The position numbers and the translations under genes were made by a program. A stretch of DNA of 13,868 nt from Alistipes sp. (GTDB lineage: Bacteria; Bacteroidota; Bacteroidia; Bacteroidales; Rikenellaceae). Below, in pieces: positions 1 to 6,675 of the stretch. The DNA lies in the NCBI GenBank assembly GCA_017560305.1, contig JAFYOF010000133.1, positions 1-13,868 on the forward strand. The letters run 5' to 3'. How positions within the stretch are numbered: position 1 is the stretch's first letter; each line of letters begins with the position of its first letter. The notes under the pieces are model-generated. The model saw only the letters and a list, made by a program, of their open reading frames with translations. It searched no databases and was not told the DNA's origin.

Positions 1-48
1 AAGGAGTTCCTGAAGCGCAACCGCAAAACGAAGAAAGAACAAAAATAG
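1..48 (+). CDS. C-terminal end of an upstream gene, probably ParA/Soj ATPase (partial)
   Basis: Frame 1 is open from the window edge to a TAG at 46-48 and gives a 15-residue basic tail (KEFLKRNRKTKKEQK). The stop lies 8 bp before the parB start. In Bacteroidota parB almost always follows parA, and ParA proteins of this group often end in a short lysine-rich tail, so ParA is the natural reading. The fragment has no diagnostic motif, so the identity rests on context alone. Confidence 0.5.
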   Translation, partial: KEFLKRNRKTKKEQK

Positions 49-56
49 AACACGAT

Positions 57-914
57 ATGAAGCAGAAAGGTTTAGGACGAGGCTTGGACGCCATCTTCGG
101 CGCCGAGAAAATCGCCGTGAAGACTACACCTATGAACCAGATGGCACACATCGCCATCGACCAGATTATCCCCAACCCACAGCAGCCCCGCACGCAGTTT
201 GACGAGGAGGCGCTGGCTGAGTTGGCGGCATCTATCAAGCAGCTGGGCGTGATTCAGCCTATCACCGTGAAGAAGCAGGATGACAAGTACATCATCATCA
301 GCGGTGAGCGTCGCTGGAGAGCATCGCAGCAGGCGGGACTCGATACCCTGCCAGCATACATCCGCGAGGTGGATGACGAGAATCTGCACGCAATGGCACT
401 AGTGGAGAACATCCAGCGTCAGGATCTCAACGCCATAGAGATTGCGCTGGGTATGCAGCGCCTCATCGAGGAGTGTAACCTCACACAGGAGGCTATGGCA
501 GAGAAGGTGGGCAAGAAGCGCTCGACAGTATCAAACTATATGCGTCTTTTGACTCTCCCTTCGGAGGTGCAGCTCGCCCTGAAGGAGGGTATCATCACAA
601 TGGGTCACGCAAAGGCTATCGCAGGCATCAGCGAGGACCGTCAGTTGTGGGCACTCAAGCGCTGCATCAAGAAGGCTCTCTCGGTGCGTCAGGCAGAGGA
701 GATGGCACGCAAGCTCGCATTGCCTATCAACGCCGACATCGAGGAAGAGGAGGAGTATCCAGAGTCATACTCACGCCTTGTGGAGCAGCTCGAGCCATAC
801 TTCTCGGACCGCATCAGCATCAAGCGTGGCAAGAATGGCGGTGGCAAGATTGTTATCGACTTCTCAAGCGACGAGGATATCGACTCATTCATCCAGCGTT
901 TGCGAAACAAATAA
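57..914 (+). CDS. parB: Chromosome-partitioning protein ParB (Spo0J/Noc family CTPase clamp)
   Basis: ParB loads at parS sites, uses CTP to close into a sliding DNA clamp and works with ParA to segregate replication origins. The 285-aa product has the full family layout. The N-terminal ParA-contact motif is GLGRGLDAIFG (5-15). The ParB/Srx CTP-binding domain spans about 30-125, with the arginine patch GERRWRA (83-89) and box III ENIQRQDLN (117-125). A helix-turn-helix lies at about 142-168 (LTQEAMAEKVGKKRSTVSNY). After an acidic linker (228-233), the C-terminal dimerisation domain includes KIVIDFSSDEDIDSFIQRL (264-282). The start at 57 gives the canonical N-terminus with nothing missing. It sits 8 bp after the presumed parA and 10 bp before the next gene, so it is probably in one operon. 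I saw no parS sequence in the window. Confidence 0.96.
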   Translation: MKQKGLGRGLDAIFGAEKIAVKTTPMNQMAHIAIDQIIPNPQQPRTQFDEEALAELAASIKQLGVIQPITVKKQDDKYIIISGERRWRASQQAGLDTLPAYIREVDDENLHAMALVENIQRQDLNAIEIALGMQRLIEECNLTQEAMAEKVGKKRSTVSNYMRLLTLPSEVQLALKEGIITMGHAKAIAGISEDRQLWALKRCIKKALSVRQAEEMARKLALPINADIEEEEEYPESYSRLVEQLEPYFSDRISIKRGKNGGGKIVIDFSSDEDIDSFIQRLRNK

Positions 915-924
915 CCCGAAGCAG

Positions 925-2094
925 ATGGTGTCAACCCTTACAACCATACTGCGTGGAGTACAACGCGCCCTGCGAGGACTCGCCCACCCTTATGTGTGGC
1001 TGGTCGCCCTGGCGTGTCTTACACTCATCCCCAAGGCCTCGGCACAGGAGTTCAAGCGTGGCAACCGACAGGTTGTAGCGGGTGGCGTGTTGCGCAAGGA
1101 CTCAACATCGTTGGACTCTGTAAAGATTGAGACCAAGGAGGAGTTGAAGCTGCGCGAGAAGATGCACCGCAAGAAGATGGACTCTCTGGCACGATATGAG
1201 CGAAAACTGCAGCTCGCCATAGAGCAGGACCGTGTGGACGAGTATGGCAACATCATTCCCCGCGAGCCTATCTTCAGCGACTCGTCATCGCTCTCGAAGG
1301 TGTGCGCGGTGGCTGCCGTGCTGCCTGGCTATGGTCAGATTTACAACAAGCAATACTGGAAGCTGCCTATATTATATGGTACGATGGGTGCTTCGATTGG
1401 TATGTGGGCTTACTACGGCAGCGAGTACCGCCCGCTGAAGCGCCAGTATGAGGAGATGTTGCTCGGCGGACTGAGCCGTACCGAGGAGATGAACGCCTTG
1501 CAGAGCAAGATGATTCGAGCCAACACCTCGAAGCAGATATTTATGATGACCACAGCGGCATCGTACATCTACTTCCTCGGCGATGCGGCGCTGAACTACT
1601 CGACCAACGAGGTATCAAGCGTGAAGAAGGCGACAACGCTCTCGCTCATCTGCCCGGGTGCGGGTCAGATTTACAACAAGAGTTACTGGCGTGCGCCAAT
1701 CGTGTGGGGCGGCCTGGCGTCGATGATATATGTCATCGACTGGAACAACCGAGGCTTCCAGCGATTCAAGAAGGCATACTCGTTGCGTGCCGACTACGAC
1801 ATCAACCCCGACAAATATCCAAACGGCTCGGCTGACGAGTTCCGCGGACGATATACGGCAACATTCCTGAAGAACCTGCGCGACTCAAACCGACGCAACC
1901 GCGACCTGAGTGTTCTGCTCACGGCGGGAATATATGTCTTTCAGGCCATCGACGCCCATGTGGATGCCCACCTGAAGGATTTTGACATCTCGGACAACCT
2001 GACAGTAGACATCCAGCCGATGTTCGACTGCCAGTACACACAACACAACGGCACTACGCCGATTTACGGATTTGATATAAATGTAAGATTTTAA
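925..2094 (+). CDS. DUF5683-family secreted/membrane protein
   Basis: This is a 389-aa protein of the Bacteroidota-specific DUF5683 family, whose function is not established. It starts with a signal sequence: basic n-region, hydrophobic core at about 23-35 (YVWLVALACLTLI), and a signal peptidase I-like site after ASA (38-40). A charged, probably helical stretch follows (about 69-103). The rest alternates hydrophobic segments (127-140, 148-164, 205-223, 239-249, 257-272, 328-342) with charged loops, suggesting a membrane protein. The motif PG-x-GQIYNK-x-YW occurs twice, at 134-145 and 244-255. I chose ATG 925 because it lies 10 bp after the parB stop and begins the signal peptide; the frame stays open upstream to 778, but that part overlaps parB in another frame. 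It overlaps the next gene by 1 bp (TAATG), implying coupled translation. Confidence 0.85.
   Translation: MVSTLTTILRGVQRALRGLAHPYVWLVALACLTLIPKASAQEFKRGNRQVVAGGVLRKDSTSLDSVKIETKEELKLREKMHRKKMDSLARYERKLQLAIEQDRVDEYGNIIPREPIFSDSSSLSKVCAVAAVLPGYGQIYNKQYWKLPILYGTMGASIGMWAYYGSEYRPLKRQYEEMLLGGLSRTEEMNALQSKMIRANTSKQIFMMTTAASYIYFLGDAALNYSTNEVSSVKKATTLSLICPGAGQIYNKSYWRAPIVWGGLASMIYVIDWNNRGFQRFKKAYSLRADYDINPDKYPNGSADEFRGRYTATFLKNLRDSNRRNRDLSVLLTAGIYVFQAIDAHVDAHLKDFDISDNLTVDIQPMFDCQYTQHNGTTPIYGFDINVRF
1333..1680 (+). repeat. Internal duplication in the DUF5683 gene
   Basis: The 18-mer GGTCAGATTTACAACAAG occurs at 1333-1350 and again at 1663-1680, 330 bp (110 codons) apart and in frame. At protein level the match extends to PG-x-GQIYNK-x-YW followed by a hydrophobic segment. 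The span covers both copies. It suggests the family arose by duplication of one membrane-associated unit. Confidence 0.8.
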
Positions 2095-3506
2095 TGAGAA
2101 AGATAACTATCAAAGCATTTGCGCTGCTTCTAGCAGCATTCACCATCGCCTCACCCGCCGAGGCACAGATTTTCAAGAAGGAGAAGAAGGTTAAGCCAAA
2201 AGTACAACTCGCAATAGAGCGCCAGCGTGCCGACTCACTCGCCTCACTCGTGGAGGAGTATCGTCAGAGAGAGAGCGACTGGCAGCGTGCGTGGCACGAC
2301 GAGAAGGATGAGCGCAAGCTGATGCCATCGAAGGGTCTGCTCACCGTGGACTACACCCCTGCACAGGTGGATTCGCTACACAGAGTATTGAAGCTCCAGC
2401 AGGTGAACGACACCTTTCAGGCATTCTTCGAGGAGTATATCTGCGAGGCGGAGAACCCAAGCACCGACACCGCTATGGACTCGCTCTACAAGGCTCGCCT
2501 CGACCTGATGATTACACCTATCCACCTGCCATACAACGAGTTGGTGCGTGACAAGATTCGCGTCTACACCAACCCATCGGGTGTGATGAGCCGTGTTCTG
2601 GCTCGCTCAAAGTACTACTTCCCGATGATTGAGGAGGAGCTCCTTAAAGCTGGTATGCCCGTGGAGTTGCGCGCCTTGGCAATCATCGAGTCAGCGCTTA
2701 TCCCTACGGCTATCTCACGCGCTGGAGCGGCTGGCTTGTGGCAGTTTATGCCAAGCACGGGTAAGTCGTATGGTTTGGAAATCAACACGATGATTGACGA
2801 GCGTATGGACCCTGTAAAGTCTACACGCGCGGCTTGTAAATACCTCAAGGTATTGTATAATATGTACAACGACTGGAGCCTTGCGCTGGCGGCATACAAC
2901 TGCGGTCCGGGTAATGTGAACAAGGCATTGGCGCGTGCTGGTGGCAAGCCAGAGTCATTCTGGGATGTATATTGGCACCTGCCTCGCGAGACCCGCGGAT
3001 ATGTGCCAGCGTTCATCGCAGCGACTTACGCCTACGCATACCATCAGGCGCACAACATCGAGTACAACGAGCCTCCATTGCCTATCGCGGTTGACACCAT
3101 ACATATTGACCGCCTGATGCATATGAAGCAGATTACATCGACAATCGATGTTGACAGCACTACCCTTGCGATGCTCAACCCACAGTATAAACTCGAGGTG
3201 ATTCCTGCAACGACAAAGCCTTACACGCTCATCCTGCCAGCGAACCGCATCACAGAGTATATCACAAAGCAGGACTCAATCTTTGCCAAGGACTCGACAT
3301 TCCTAAAGGAGTACCTCAACCCTGCCGCAGTGCAGAAGAAGATGCAGGAGACCGCAGTAATCTACCACAAGGTCAAAAGCGGCGAGACATTGGGCGCAAT
3401 CGCAAAGAAATACCGCGTGACAACCAAGCAGATTATGACCTGGAACAAGCTCAAGAACGCAAATGTTCTCAGCGTGGGTCAGCGTCTTAGAATTGAAAAA
3501 CGATAA
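2094..3506 (+). CDS. MltD-like lytic murein transglycosylase with LysM domain
   Basis: The protein cleaves the MurNAc-GlcNAc bond of peptidoglycan in the periplasm, leaving 1,6-anhydro-MurNAc ends, and serves wall remodelling. The 470-aa product has a signal peptide (hydrophobic 8-19, cleavage probably after AEA, about 22-24) and a charged linker to about 75. The family 1 lytic transglycosylase (SLT) domain covers about 150-320. Its catalytic glutamate is E199 in ALAIIES, followed by the hallmark GAAGLWQFMPSTG (211-223) and LAAYNCGPGNV (265-275). One LysM peptidoglycan-binding repeat closes the protein (YHKVKSGETLGAIAKKY at 424-440, to about 467). E. coli MltD carries two LysM repeats; here I see one. 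The ATG overlaps the preceding stop, and mnmE starts 3 bp after its own stop, so it lies mid-operon. In many Bacteroidota it follows the DUF5683 gene, as here. Confidence 0.92.
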   Translation: MRKITIKAFALLLAAFTIASPAEAQIFKKEKKVKPKVQLAIERQRADSLASLVEEYRQRESDWQRAWHDEKDERKLMPSKGLLTVDYTPAQVDSLHRVLKLQQVNDTFQAFFEEYICEAENPSTDTAMDSLYKARLDLMITPIHLPYNELVRDKIRVYTNPSGVMSRVLARSKYYFPMIEEELLKAGMPVELRALAIIESALIPTAISRAGAAGLWQFMPSTGKSYGLEINTMIDERMDPVKSTRAACKYLKVLYNMYNDWSLALAAYNCGPGNVNKALARAGGKPESFWDVYWHLPRETRGYVPAFIAATYAYAYHQAHNIEYNEPPLPIAVDTIHIDRLMHMKQITSTIDVDSTTLAMLNPQYKLEVIPATTKPYTLILPANRITEYITKQDSIFAKDSTFLKEYLNPAAVQKKMQETAVIYHKVKSGETLGAIAKKYRVTTKQIMTWNKLKNANVLSVGQRLRIEKR

Positions 3507-3509
3507 AGA

Positions 3510-4907
3510 ATGATTTACCTTGACAACGACACCATCGTAGCACCCGCAACACCTGCGGGCGGAGCATTGTGCGTCATCAGGTTGAGCGGTCAGCGCTCGA
3601 TAGAGATTTGCGACTCGCTTTTCCGAGGCCGCAAGCCCTTGAGCGAGGCGAAGACCGCAACGCTGCACTACGGCAACATAGTGGATGGCGAGCAGGTGGT
3701 GGACGATGTCGTGGTGAGTATATTCCGCGCGCCACACTCCTACACGGGCGAGGAGTCGGTGGAGATTTCGGCGCACGGCTCACGATATATTGTAAGCAAA
3801 ATAATCTCCCTATTGACCGCCCGAGGCGCACGCCTTGCCGAGGCGGGTGAGTTCACACGCAGAGCCTTCCTGGCGGGTCGCCTAGACCTGTCGCAGGCCG
3901 AGGCCGTGGCTGACATCATCGCATCCTCATCGCAGGCGTCTCACGCCATTGCCACCACGCAGATGCGCGGAGCATACTCGGCGGAGTTGCGCTCGCTGCG
4001 TGACGAGTTGATTCGCATCACTTCGCTTCTGGAGCTTGAGTTGGACTTCTCGGAGGAGGATGTGGAGTTTGCAGACCGCACCGAGTTGCGAGTATTGCTA
4101 GAGAAGATTCTCGGCAAAGTATCGTCGCTGGCAGAGTCATTTGCGCTGGGCAATGCGCTCAAGGAGGGCGTAATCGTTGCCATCGCAGGTCGCCCGAATG
4201 TGGGCAAAAGCACCCTGCTCAACCGCCTGGCGGGCGAGGATAGAGCAATGGTCTCGGACATAGCGGGCACGACGCGCGACACCATTGAAATCACCACCAA
4301 CATCGACGGCGTAATCTATCGATTCATCGATACAGCGGGTATGCACTCGACCGATGACGAGTTGGAGCAGATGGGCATCAAACGCACTGAGGAGGCACTG
4401 CGCAAGGCGCGTATCATCCTGTGGATGAAGGATTTTTCTTCATCGGTAGTCGTGGGTGACTCTTTGGCTAATGATTCTTTGGAGGATGGTTCTTTGGAGG
4501 GCTACACCCCATCGGAAAACCAGACCATACTGCGAGTGGTGAATAAGATTGACTTGAGCACCACCCCACCCCACAACGCGGTTGGCGACGATGACTCCAC
4601 AATCTATATCTCGGCAAAGAGCGGCGAAGGCGTAGCGCAACTCATCGAAGCATTCAAGGCAATCAACAACACATCGGCAGCCTACCACGGCGAGGTCATT
4701 GTATCATCCCAACGCCACTACGAGGCACTTGTGCAGGCGCAGACTTCGCTTCAGGCGGCACTTAATGCGCTCAACCTCGGCATCAGCTCCGACCTCCTGA
4801 GCGAGGACATCCGCCAAGTGATGCACCACCTCGGCACCATCACCGGCGAAATCACCACCGAGGACATCCTAAAATCGATATTCTCACAGTTCTGCATCGG
4901 CAAGTAA
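3510..4907 (+). CDS. mnmE: tRNA uridine-5-carboxymethylaminomethyl modification GTPase MnmE (TrmE/ThdF)
   Basis: MnmE works with MnmG on U34 of several tRNAs, using GTP, methylene-tetrahydrofolate and glycine or ammonium to make (carboxymethyl)aminomethyluridine. The 465-aa product is full length. The N-terminal folate-binding domain starts with [21 protein letters not shown] (7-27). The helical domain contains [20 protein letters not shown] (113-132). The inserted G domain has G1 GRPNVGKS (227-234), G2 GTTRDT (253-258), G3 DTAG (274-277) and G4 NKID (345-348). The C-terminus is FCIGK, whose cysteine is the conserved MnmE residue. Between the hydrophobic strand after G3 and G4 there is a small in-frame tandem repeat (residues 317-331), described separately. 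It starts 3 bp after the transglycosylase stop and is the last gene before a strong terminator, so it ends the core operon. Confidence 0.97.
   Translation: MIYLDNDTIVAPATPAGGALCVIRLSGQRSIEICDSLFRGRKPLSEAKTATLHYGNIVDGEQVVDDVVVSIFRAPHSYTGEESVEISAHGSRYIVSKIISLLTARGARLAEAGEFTRRAFLAGRLDLSQAEAVADIIASSSQASHAIATTQMRGAYSAELRSLRDELIRITSLLELELDFSEEDVEFADRTELRVLLEKILGKVSSLAESFALGNALKEGVIVAIAGRPNVGKSTLLNRLAGEDRAMVSDIAGTTRDTIEITTNIDGVIYRFIDTAGMHSTDDELEQMGIKRTEEALRKARIILWMKDFSSSVVVGDSLANDSLEDGSLEGYTPSENQTILRVVNKIDLSTTPPHNAVGDDDSTIYISAKSGEGVAQLIEAFKAINNTSAAYHGEVIVSSQRHYEALVQAQTSLQAALNALNLGISSDLLSEDIRQVMHHLGTITGEITTEDILKSIFSQFCIGK
4458..4502 (+). repeat. Three in-frame 15-bp tandem repeats inside mnmE
   Basis: Three head-to-tail 15-bp units (4458-4472, 4473-4487, 4488-4502) share the core TCTTTGG and encode [15 protein letters not shown]. 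They fall in a surface loop of the G domain before the NKID motif, so they lengthen a loop without breaking the frame. Copies 2 and 3 are nearly identical, suggesting recent slippage. Confidence 0.75.
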
Positions 4908-4984
4908 CTAACGCCCTCTAATGCACACTACTAAACGCTAACGCCTACAAATAGCGACATAAAATCCCACAAAAATAGACGAAT

Positions 4985-5022
4985 AAATCCCGAAAGTTAG
5001 ACTCGACTCTCGGGATTTTTTT
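4985..5022 (+). terminator. Intrinsic terminator of the core operon after mnmE
   Basis: The arms AAATCCCGA (4985-4993) and TCGGGATTT (5010-5018) pair perfectly. After one mismatch (4994/5009) a further 4-bp helix (4995-4998 with 5005-5008, one T.G pair) closes a 6-base loop. The T run is 5016-5022. It lies 77 bp past the mnmE stop. Confidence 0.9.
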
Positions 5023-5060
5023 ATGCTTTAATCTCTTCAACAAAAATATCTCGCCAAGTT

Positions 5061-5110
5061 TGCAATGGAGTGCAACGAGGCGCAATGAGTTGCAACGAGC
5101 CGCAATAACA
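5061..5110 (+). repeat. Five head-to-tail 10-bp repeats (iteron-like), consensus YGCAAYGAGN
   Basis: The units are TGCAATGGAG, TGCAACGAGG, CGCAATGAGT, TGCAACGAGC and CGCAATAACA, exactly in 10-bp register at 5061, 5071, 5081, 5091 and 5101. GCAA is invariant. The period is close to one turn of the DNA helix, so a repeated site would present the same face, as in arrays bound cooperatively by one protein. No open frame of note crosses it. It is 168 bp upstream of the DNA-binding gene at 5279, a possible but unproven binder. Confidence 0.7.
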
Positions 5111-5175
5111 GGGCGAAGAGAATTGTACTTTCTACTAAAAAGGCATTGGTTGTCGGAGGCGAAAGTCGTTCACAA

Positions 5176-5193
5176 ATTTTTTTGCAAAAAAAT
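5176..5193. repeat. 18-bp perfect A/T palindrome
   Basis: The sequence is A, seven T, GC, seven A, T: a perfect palindrome centred on GC at 5184/5185. It lies between the decamer array and the gene at 5279. It could be an operator, a bent-DNA element or a weak bidirectional hairpin. No function can be assigned from sequence. Confidence 0.6.
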
Positions 5194-5278
5194 CACCAAT
5201 TCTCAAACCTTATCACTAACGCCCCTCTACTCTTAATATGAAAACGCTTCCAAATAGTTTAACTTAAAATTTAAAACT

Positions 5279-5641
5279 ATGACAATGCAAGAAAAAACTT
5301 TATCATTTGAGCAGCTGCCGGAGCTCATTCAAAATCTGGTAGAACGAATTGAAGCACTTGAAAAGACAGTTCGCGAGAAGCAAGAACCTCAGCCACTCGA
5401 AGGAGAGCTGATGAGCGTGGAGGATGTTTGCAAGCTACTTGGCAAATCAAAATCTGCGGTGTACCGAACGGTGAGGTGCCACGACATTCCGTTCATTCGT
5501 CAAGGTAACAGGTTGTACTTCGACCGTCCGACAATCAAGAAATGGCTCGAGAAGAAACAAAATATCGAATGCATTACTAATATGGAGGAGTTCGAAAAGT
5601 TTATGACTCCCGACCCATGGCGCTACCGAAATCGAAGGTGA
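5279..5641 (+). CDS. Small helix-turn-helix DNA-binding protein (MerR/excisionase-like)
   Basis: The 120-aa product has an N-terminal helical stretch with coiled-coil character (about 9-34, FEQLPELIQNLVERIEALEK) and then an HTH_17/excisionase-type winged helix at about 44-92. Typical features of the latter are MSVEDVCKLLGKSKSAVYRT (45-64), the wing IRQGNRLYFDRPTIKKWL (73-90) and the tryptophan near its end. Such proteins in Bacteroidota act as excisionases or regulators of mobile islands, but no integrase lies nearby, so the partner is unknown. The first ATG is at 5279 and another is two codons on; either is possible. It has its own terminator 22 bp after the stop, so it is probably monocistronic. 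Its composition is intermediate between the core genes and the A/T-rich operon that follows. Confidence 0.8.
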   Translation: MTMQEKTLSFEQLPELIQNLVERIEALEKTVREKQEPQPLEGELMSVEDVCKLLGKSKSAVYRTVRCHDIPFIRQGNRLYFDRPTIKKWLEKKQNIECITNMEEFEKFMTPDPWRYRNRR

Positions 5642-5663
5642 TAGATTGTTTTCACACCCAGAC

Positions 5664-5691
5664 AAGGCGGATTTACTCCGCCTTTTCTTTT
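5664..5691 (+). terminator. Intrinsic terminator after the HTH gene
   Basis: AAGGCGGA (5664-5671) pairs perfectly with TCCGCCTT (5677-5684) around a 5-base loop TTTAC. It is followed by a T-rich tract to about 5692. It separates the HTH gene from the defence operon, whose promoter starts 20 bp later. Confidence 0.9.
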
Positions 5692-5710
5692 TATATTGCA
5701 AAATATTTTA

Positions 5711-5718
5711 TATCTTTG
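5711..5718 (+). promoter_or_regulatory. Bacteroidetes-type -7 element of the defence operon
   Basis: TATCTTTG matches the Bacteroidetes -7 consensus TAnnTTTG exactly. It lies between the terminator at 5664-5691 and the ATG at 5738, so transcription would begin near 5723-5726 and leave a leader of roughly 12-15 nt. No convincing -33 TTTG is seen at the usual spacing; that region is T-rich. Confidence 0.65.
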
Positions 5719-5737
5719 TAAAGCATTAGGAAATAAT

Positions 5738-6463
5738 ATGTATAATATGATGGCTTTGAATTTACTTGAACAGCAACGAGCCGATGAGGTTTTGAGATTA
5801 GAAATAGCTTATTCTAACCTTTATAGTGCTTATATATCCGGCAATAAAAGGGATATGATTTCAAGATACATCGATGCTAATGGTGTTGGTATACCTTACT
5901 TTACTAACGCAGTGCATAGTAAAACAAAGCAGGCCATGTTATCAAAAGGCATATTGCCAGATGTATTACCTATTGATATACGCGAGATCAAAGATGAGAC
6001 ATTGTTGCGTATGAATATTCAAGGGTGTTTAAATGCTCTGCAAGATGAGATAAGTCTGCGTAATATATACAAAACTCGTTACACATACGCACAAAATACC
6101 CTTTATCAACCTAATCGCACATTTAGACAAGATGAGGTTTTGCATCAAAGCCCACAGGGTCAACAGTTGAAAGTCGCCGATTTGCTTGCTGTATCTAAAT
6201 ACGCTGTCAGCGTTGCTGAAGCAATAGACCCAGACAATGAAGGGTTTGCAAAGGCAAATGCCGCTATTACTGTATTGCAAGGCATAGATACCATACTCAA
6301 TAACAAACCAGAAGACAAACCGGTCAATAAGATGCTGCATCTAGCAACAAGTTTTTTGTCTTCAGTTGTAAAGTCATCTCTTAAAGATAGTGATGCAAAA
6401 CGAGGTGTGACCATAACTGCAATTATGGTTGACCTCGCAATTGACTTCTTTTGTAGAAAATAA
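5738..6463 (+). CDS. Unrecognised protein, first gene of the defence operon
   Basis: I do not recognise this 241-aa protein. It has no signal peptide, no P-loop and no nuclease or kinase motif that I can see. It looks largely helical, with charged helices at about 10-35 and 78-112, a loop-rich middle rich in Q, N and Y (112-142), and a more hydrophobic C-terminal part: about 145-162, 199-211 (LHLATSFLSSVV) and 223-238 (VTITAIMVDLAIDFF). The last segment is amphipathic or could touch a membrane. The frame is open further up to a TTG at 5696, but the -7 element at 5711-5718 lies inside that extension, so I start at the ATG at 5738; ATGs at 5747 and 5750 are alternatives. It ends 14 bp before the XRE regulator and is thus co-transcribed with the R-M genes. 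A role in the R-M system, as an inhibitor or as an independent effector, is only inference. Confidence 0.75.
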   Translation: MYNMMALNLLEQQRADEVLRLEIAYSNLYSAYISGNKRDMISRYIDANGVGIPYFTNAVHSKTKQAMLSKGILPDVLPIDIREIKDETLLRMNIQGCLNALQDEISLRNIYKTRYTYAQNTLYQPNRTFRQDEVLHQSPQGQQLKVADLLAVSKYAVSVAEAIDPDNEGFAKANAAITVLQGIDTILNNKPEDKPVNKMLHLATSFLSSVVKSSLKDSDAKRGVTITAIMVDLAIDFFCRK

Positions 6464-6477
6464 TTAAACGATATAAT

Positions 6478-6669
6478 ATGAACCGCATAAAAGAGGTCCT
6501 CGGAGAGAGAGGAATTAAACAAACTTGGCTTGCAGAGAGGCTCGGCAAAAGCTTCTGCATAGTGAATTCCTATGTCTGCAACCGCCGCCAACCCAGCCTC
6601 GAAGTCCTCTTCGAGATAGCAAAGATATTGAATGTAGATCCAAAAGAGTTGATAGCAAATAAAGAATAA
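6478..6669 (+). CDS. XRE-family small regulator, candidate R-M controller (C) protein
   Basis: The 63-aa product is a single XRE helix-turn-helix domain: IKQTWLAERLGKSFCIVNSY (13-32) is the HTH, followed by NRRQPSLEVLFEIAKILNVD (35-54), the usual dimerisation helices. Size and position (6 bp before a methyltransferase gene) fit the controller proteins of type II R-M systems, which delay endonuclease synthesis until the DNA is methylated. I could not identify a C-box; the gene upstream leaves only 14 bp, so any operator would lie near the promoter at 5711 or inside genes. By hand count 6481-6660 is about 46% G+C, while 6721-6780 in the next gene is about 28%, so this gene may have a different history. 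The controller role is inferred from context. Confidence 0.85.
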   Translation: MNRIKEVLGERGIKQTWLAERLGKSFCIVNSYVCNRRQPSLEVLFEIAKILNVDPKELIANKE

Positions 6670-6675
6670 AACAGA

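Larger units (their letters stand above)
4907..5229 (+). repeat. Short direct repeats flanking the mnmE downstream region
   Basis: ACTAACGCCCTCTA at 4907-4920, overlapping the last base of the mnmE stop, recurs as ACTAACGCCCCTCTA at 5215-5229, with one extra C. A shorter copy, CTAACGCCT, is at 4938-4946. The span runs from first to last copy. They could be traces of an insertion or deletion between the copies, but the repeats are short and chance is possible. Confidence 0.45.
4908..5278. other. Non-coding interval between mnmE and the accessory region
   Basis: I see no credible gene in these 371 bases on either strand. They hold the mnmE terminator (4985-5022), a five-copy 10-bp tandem repeat (5061-5110), an 18-bp A/T palindrome (5176-5193) and copies of the word CTAACGCC (at 4938-4945 and 5216-5224, the latter with one extra C; a first copy overlaps the mnmE stop). 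I found no good TAnnTTTG element just upstream of the gene at 5279; TAGTTTAA at 5255-5262 is the nearest and is weak. Confidence 0.7.

Noticed and set aside
778..924. Upstream extension of the DUF5683 frame into parB.
   Set aside because: It overlaps well-supported parB coding sequence in another frame, and the signal peptide begins at ATG 925.
1015..1022. Possible lipoprotein lipobox in the DUF5683 signal peptide (LVALAC).
   Set aside because: Position -3 relative to the cysteine is Ala and -2 is Leu, which fits poorly, while a good signal peptidase I site ASA-Q follows nine residues later.
647..1078. Open frame of 143 codons across the parB/DUF5683 junction.
   Set aside because: It is a shadow of two real genes in another frame, with no recognisable domain and arginine-rich, low-quality composition.
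3303..3776. Minus-strand open frame of 157 codons across the transglycosylase/mnmE junction.
   Set aside because: It is antisense to two conserved genes, has a Cys/His/Leu-rich composition typical of reverse-strand shadows, and lacks a promoter or domain.
5061..5110. CRISPR-like array.
   Set aside because: The units are 10 bp with no spacers and no cas genes are present.
5696..5737. TTG start giving a longer version of the 241-aa protein.
   Set aside because: The -7 promoter element 5711-5718 lies inside it, so the transcript would start after this codon.
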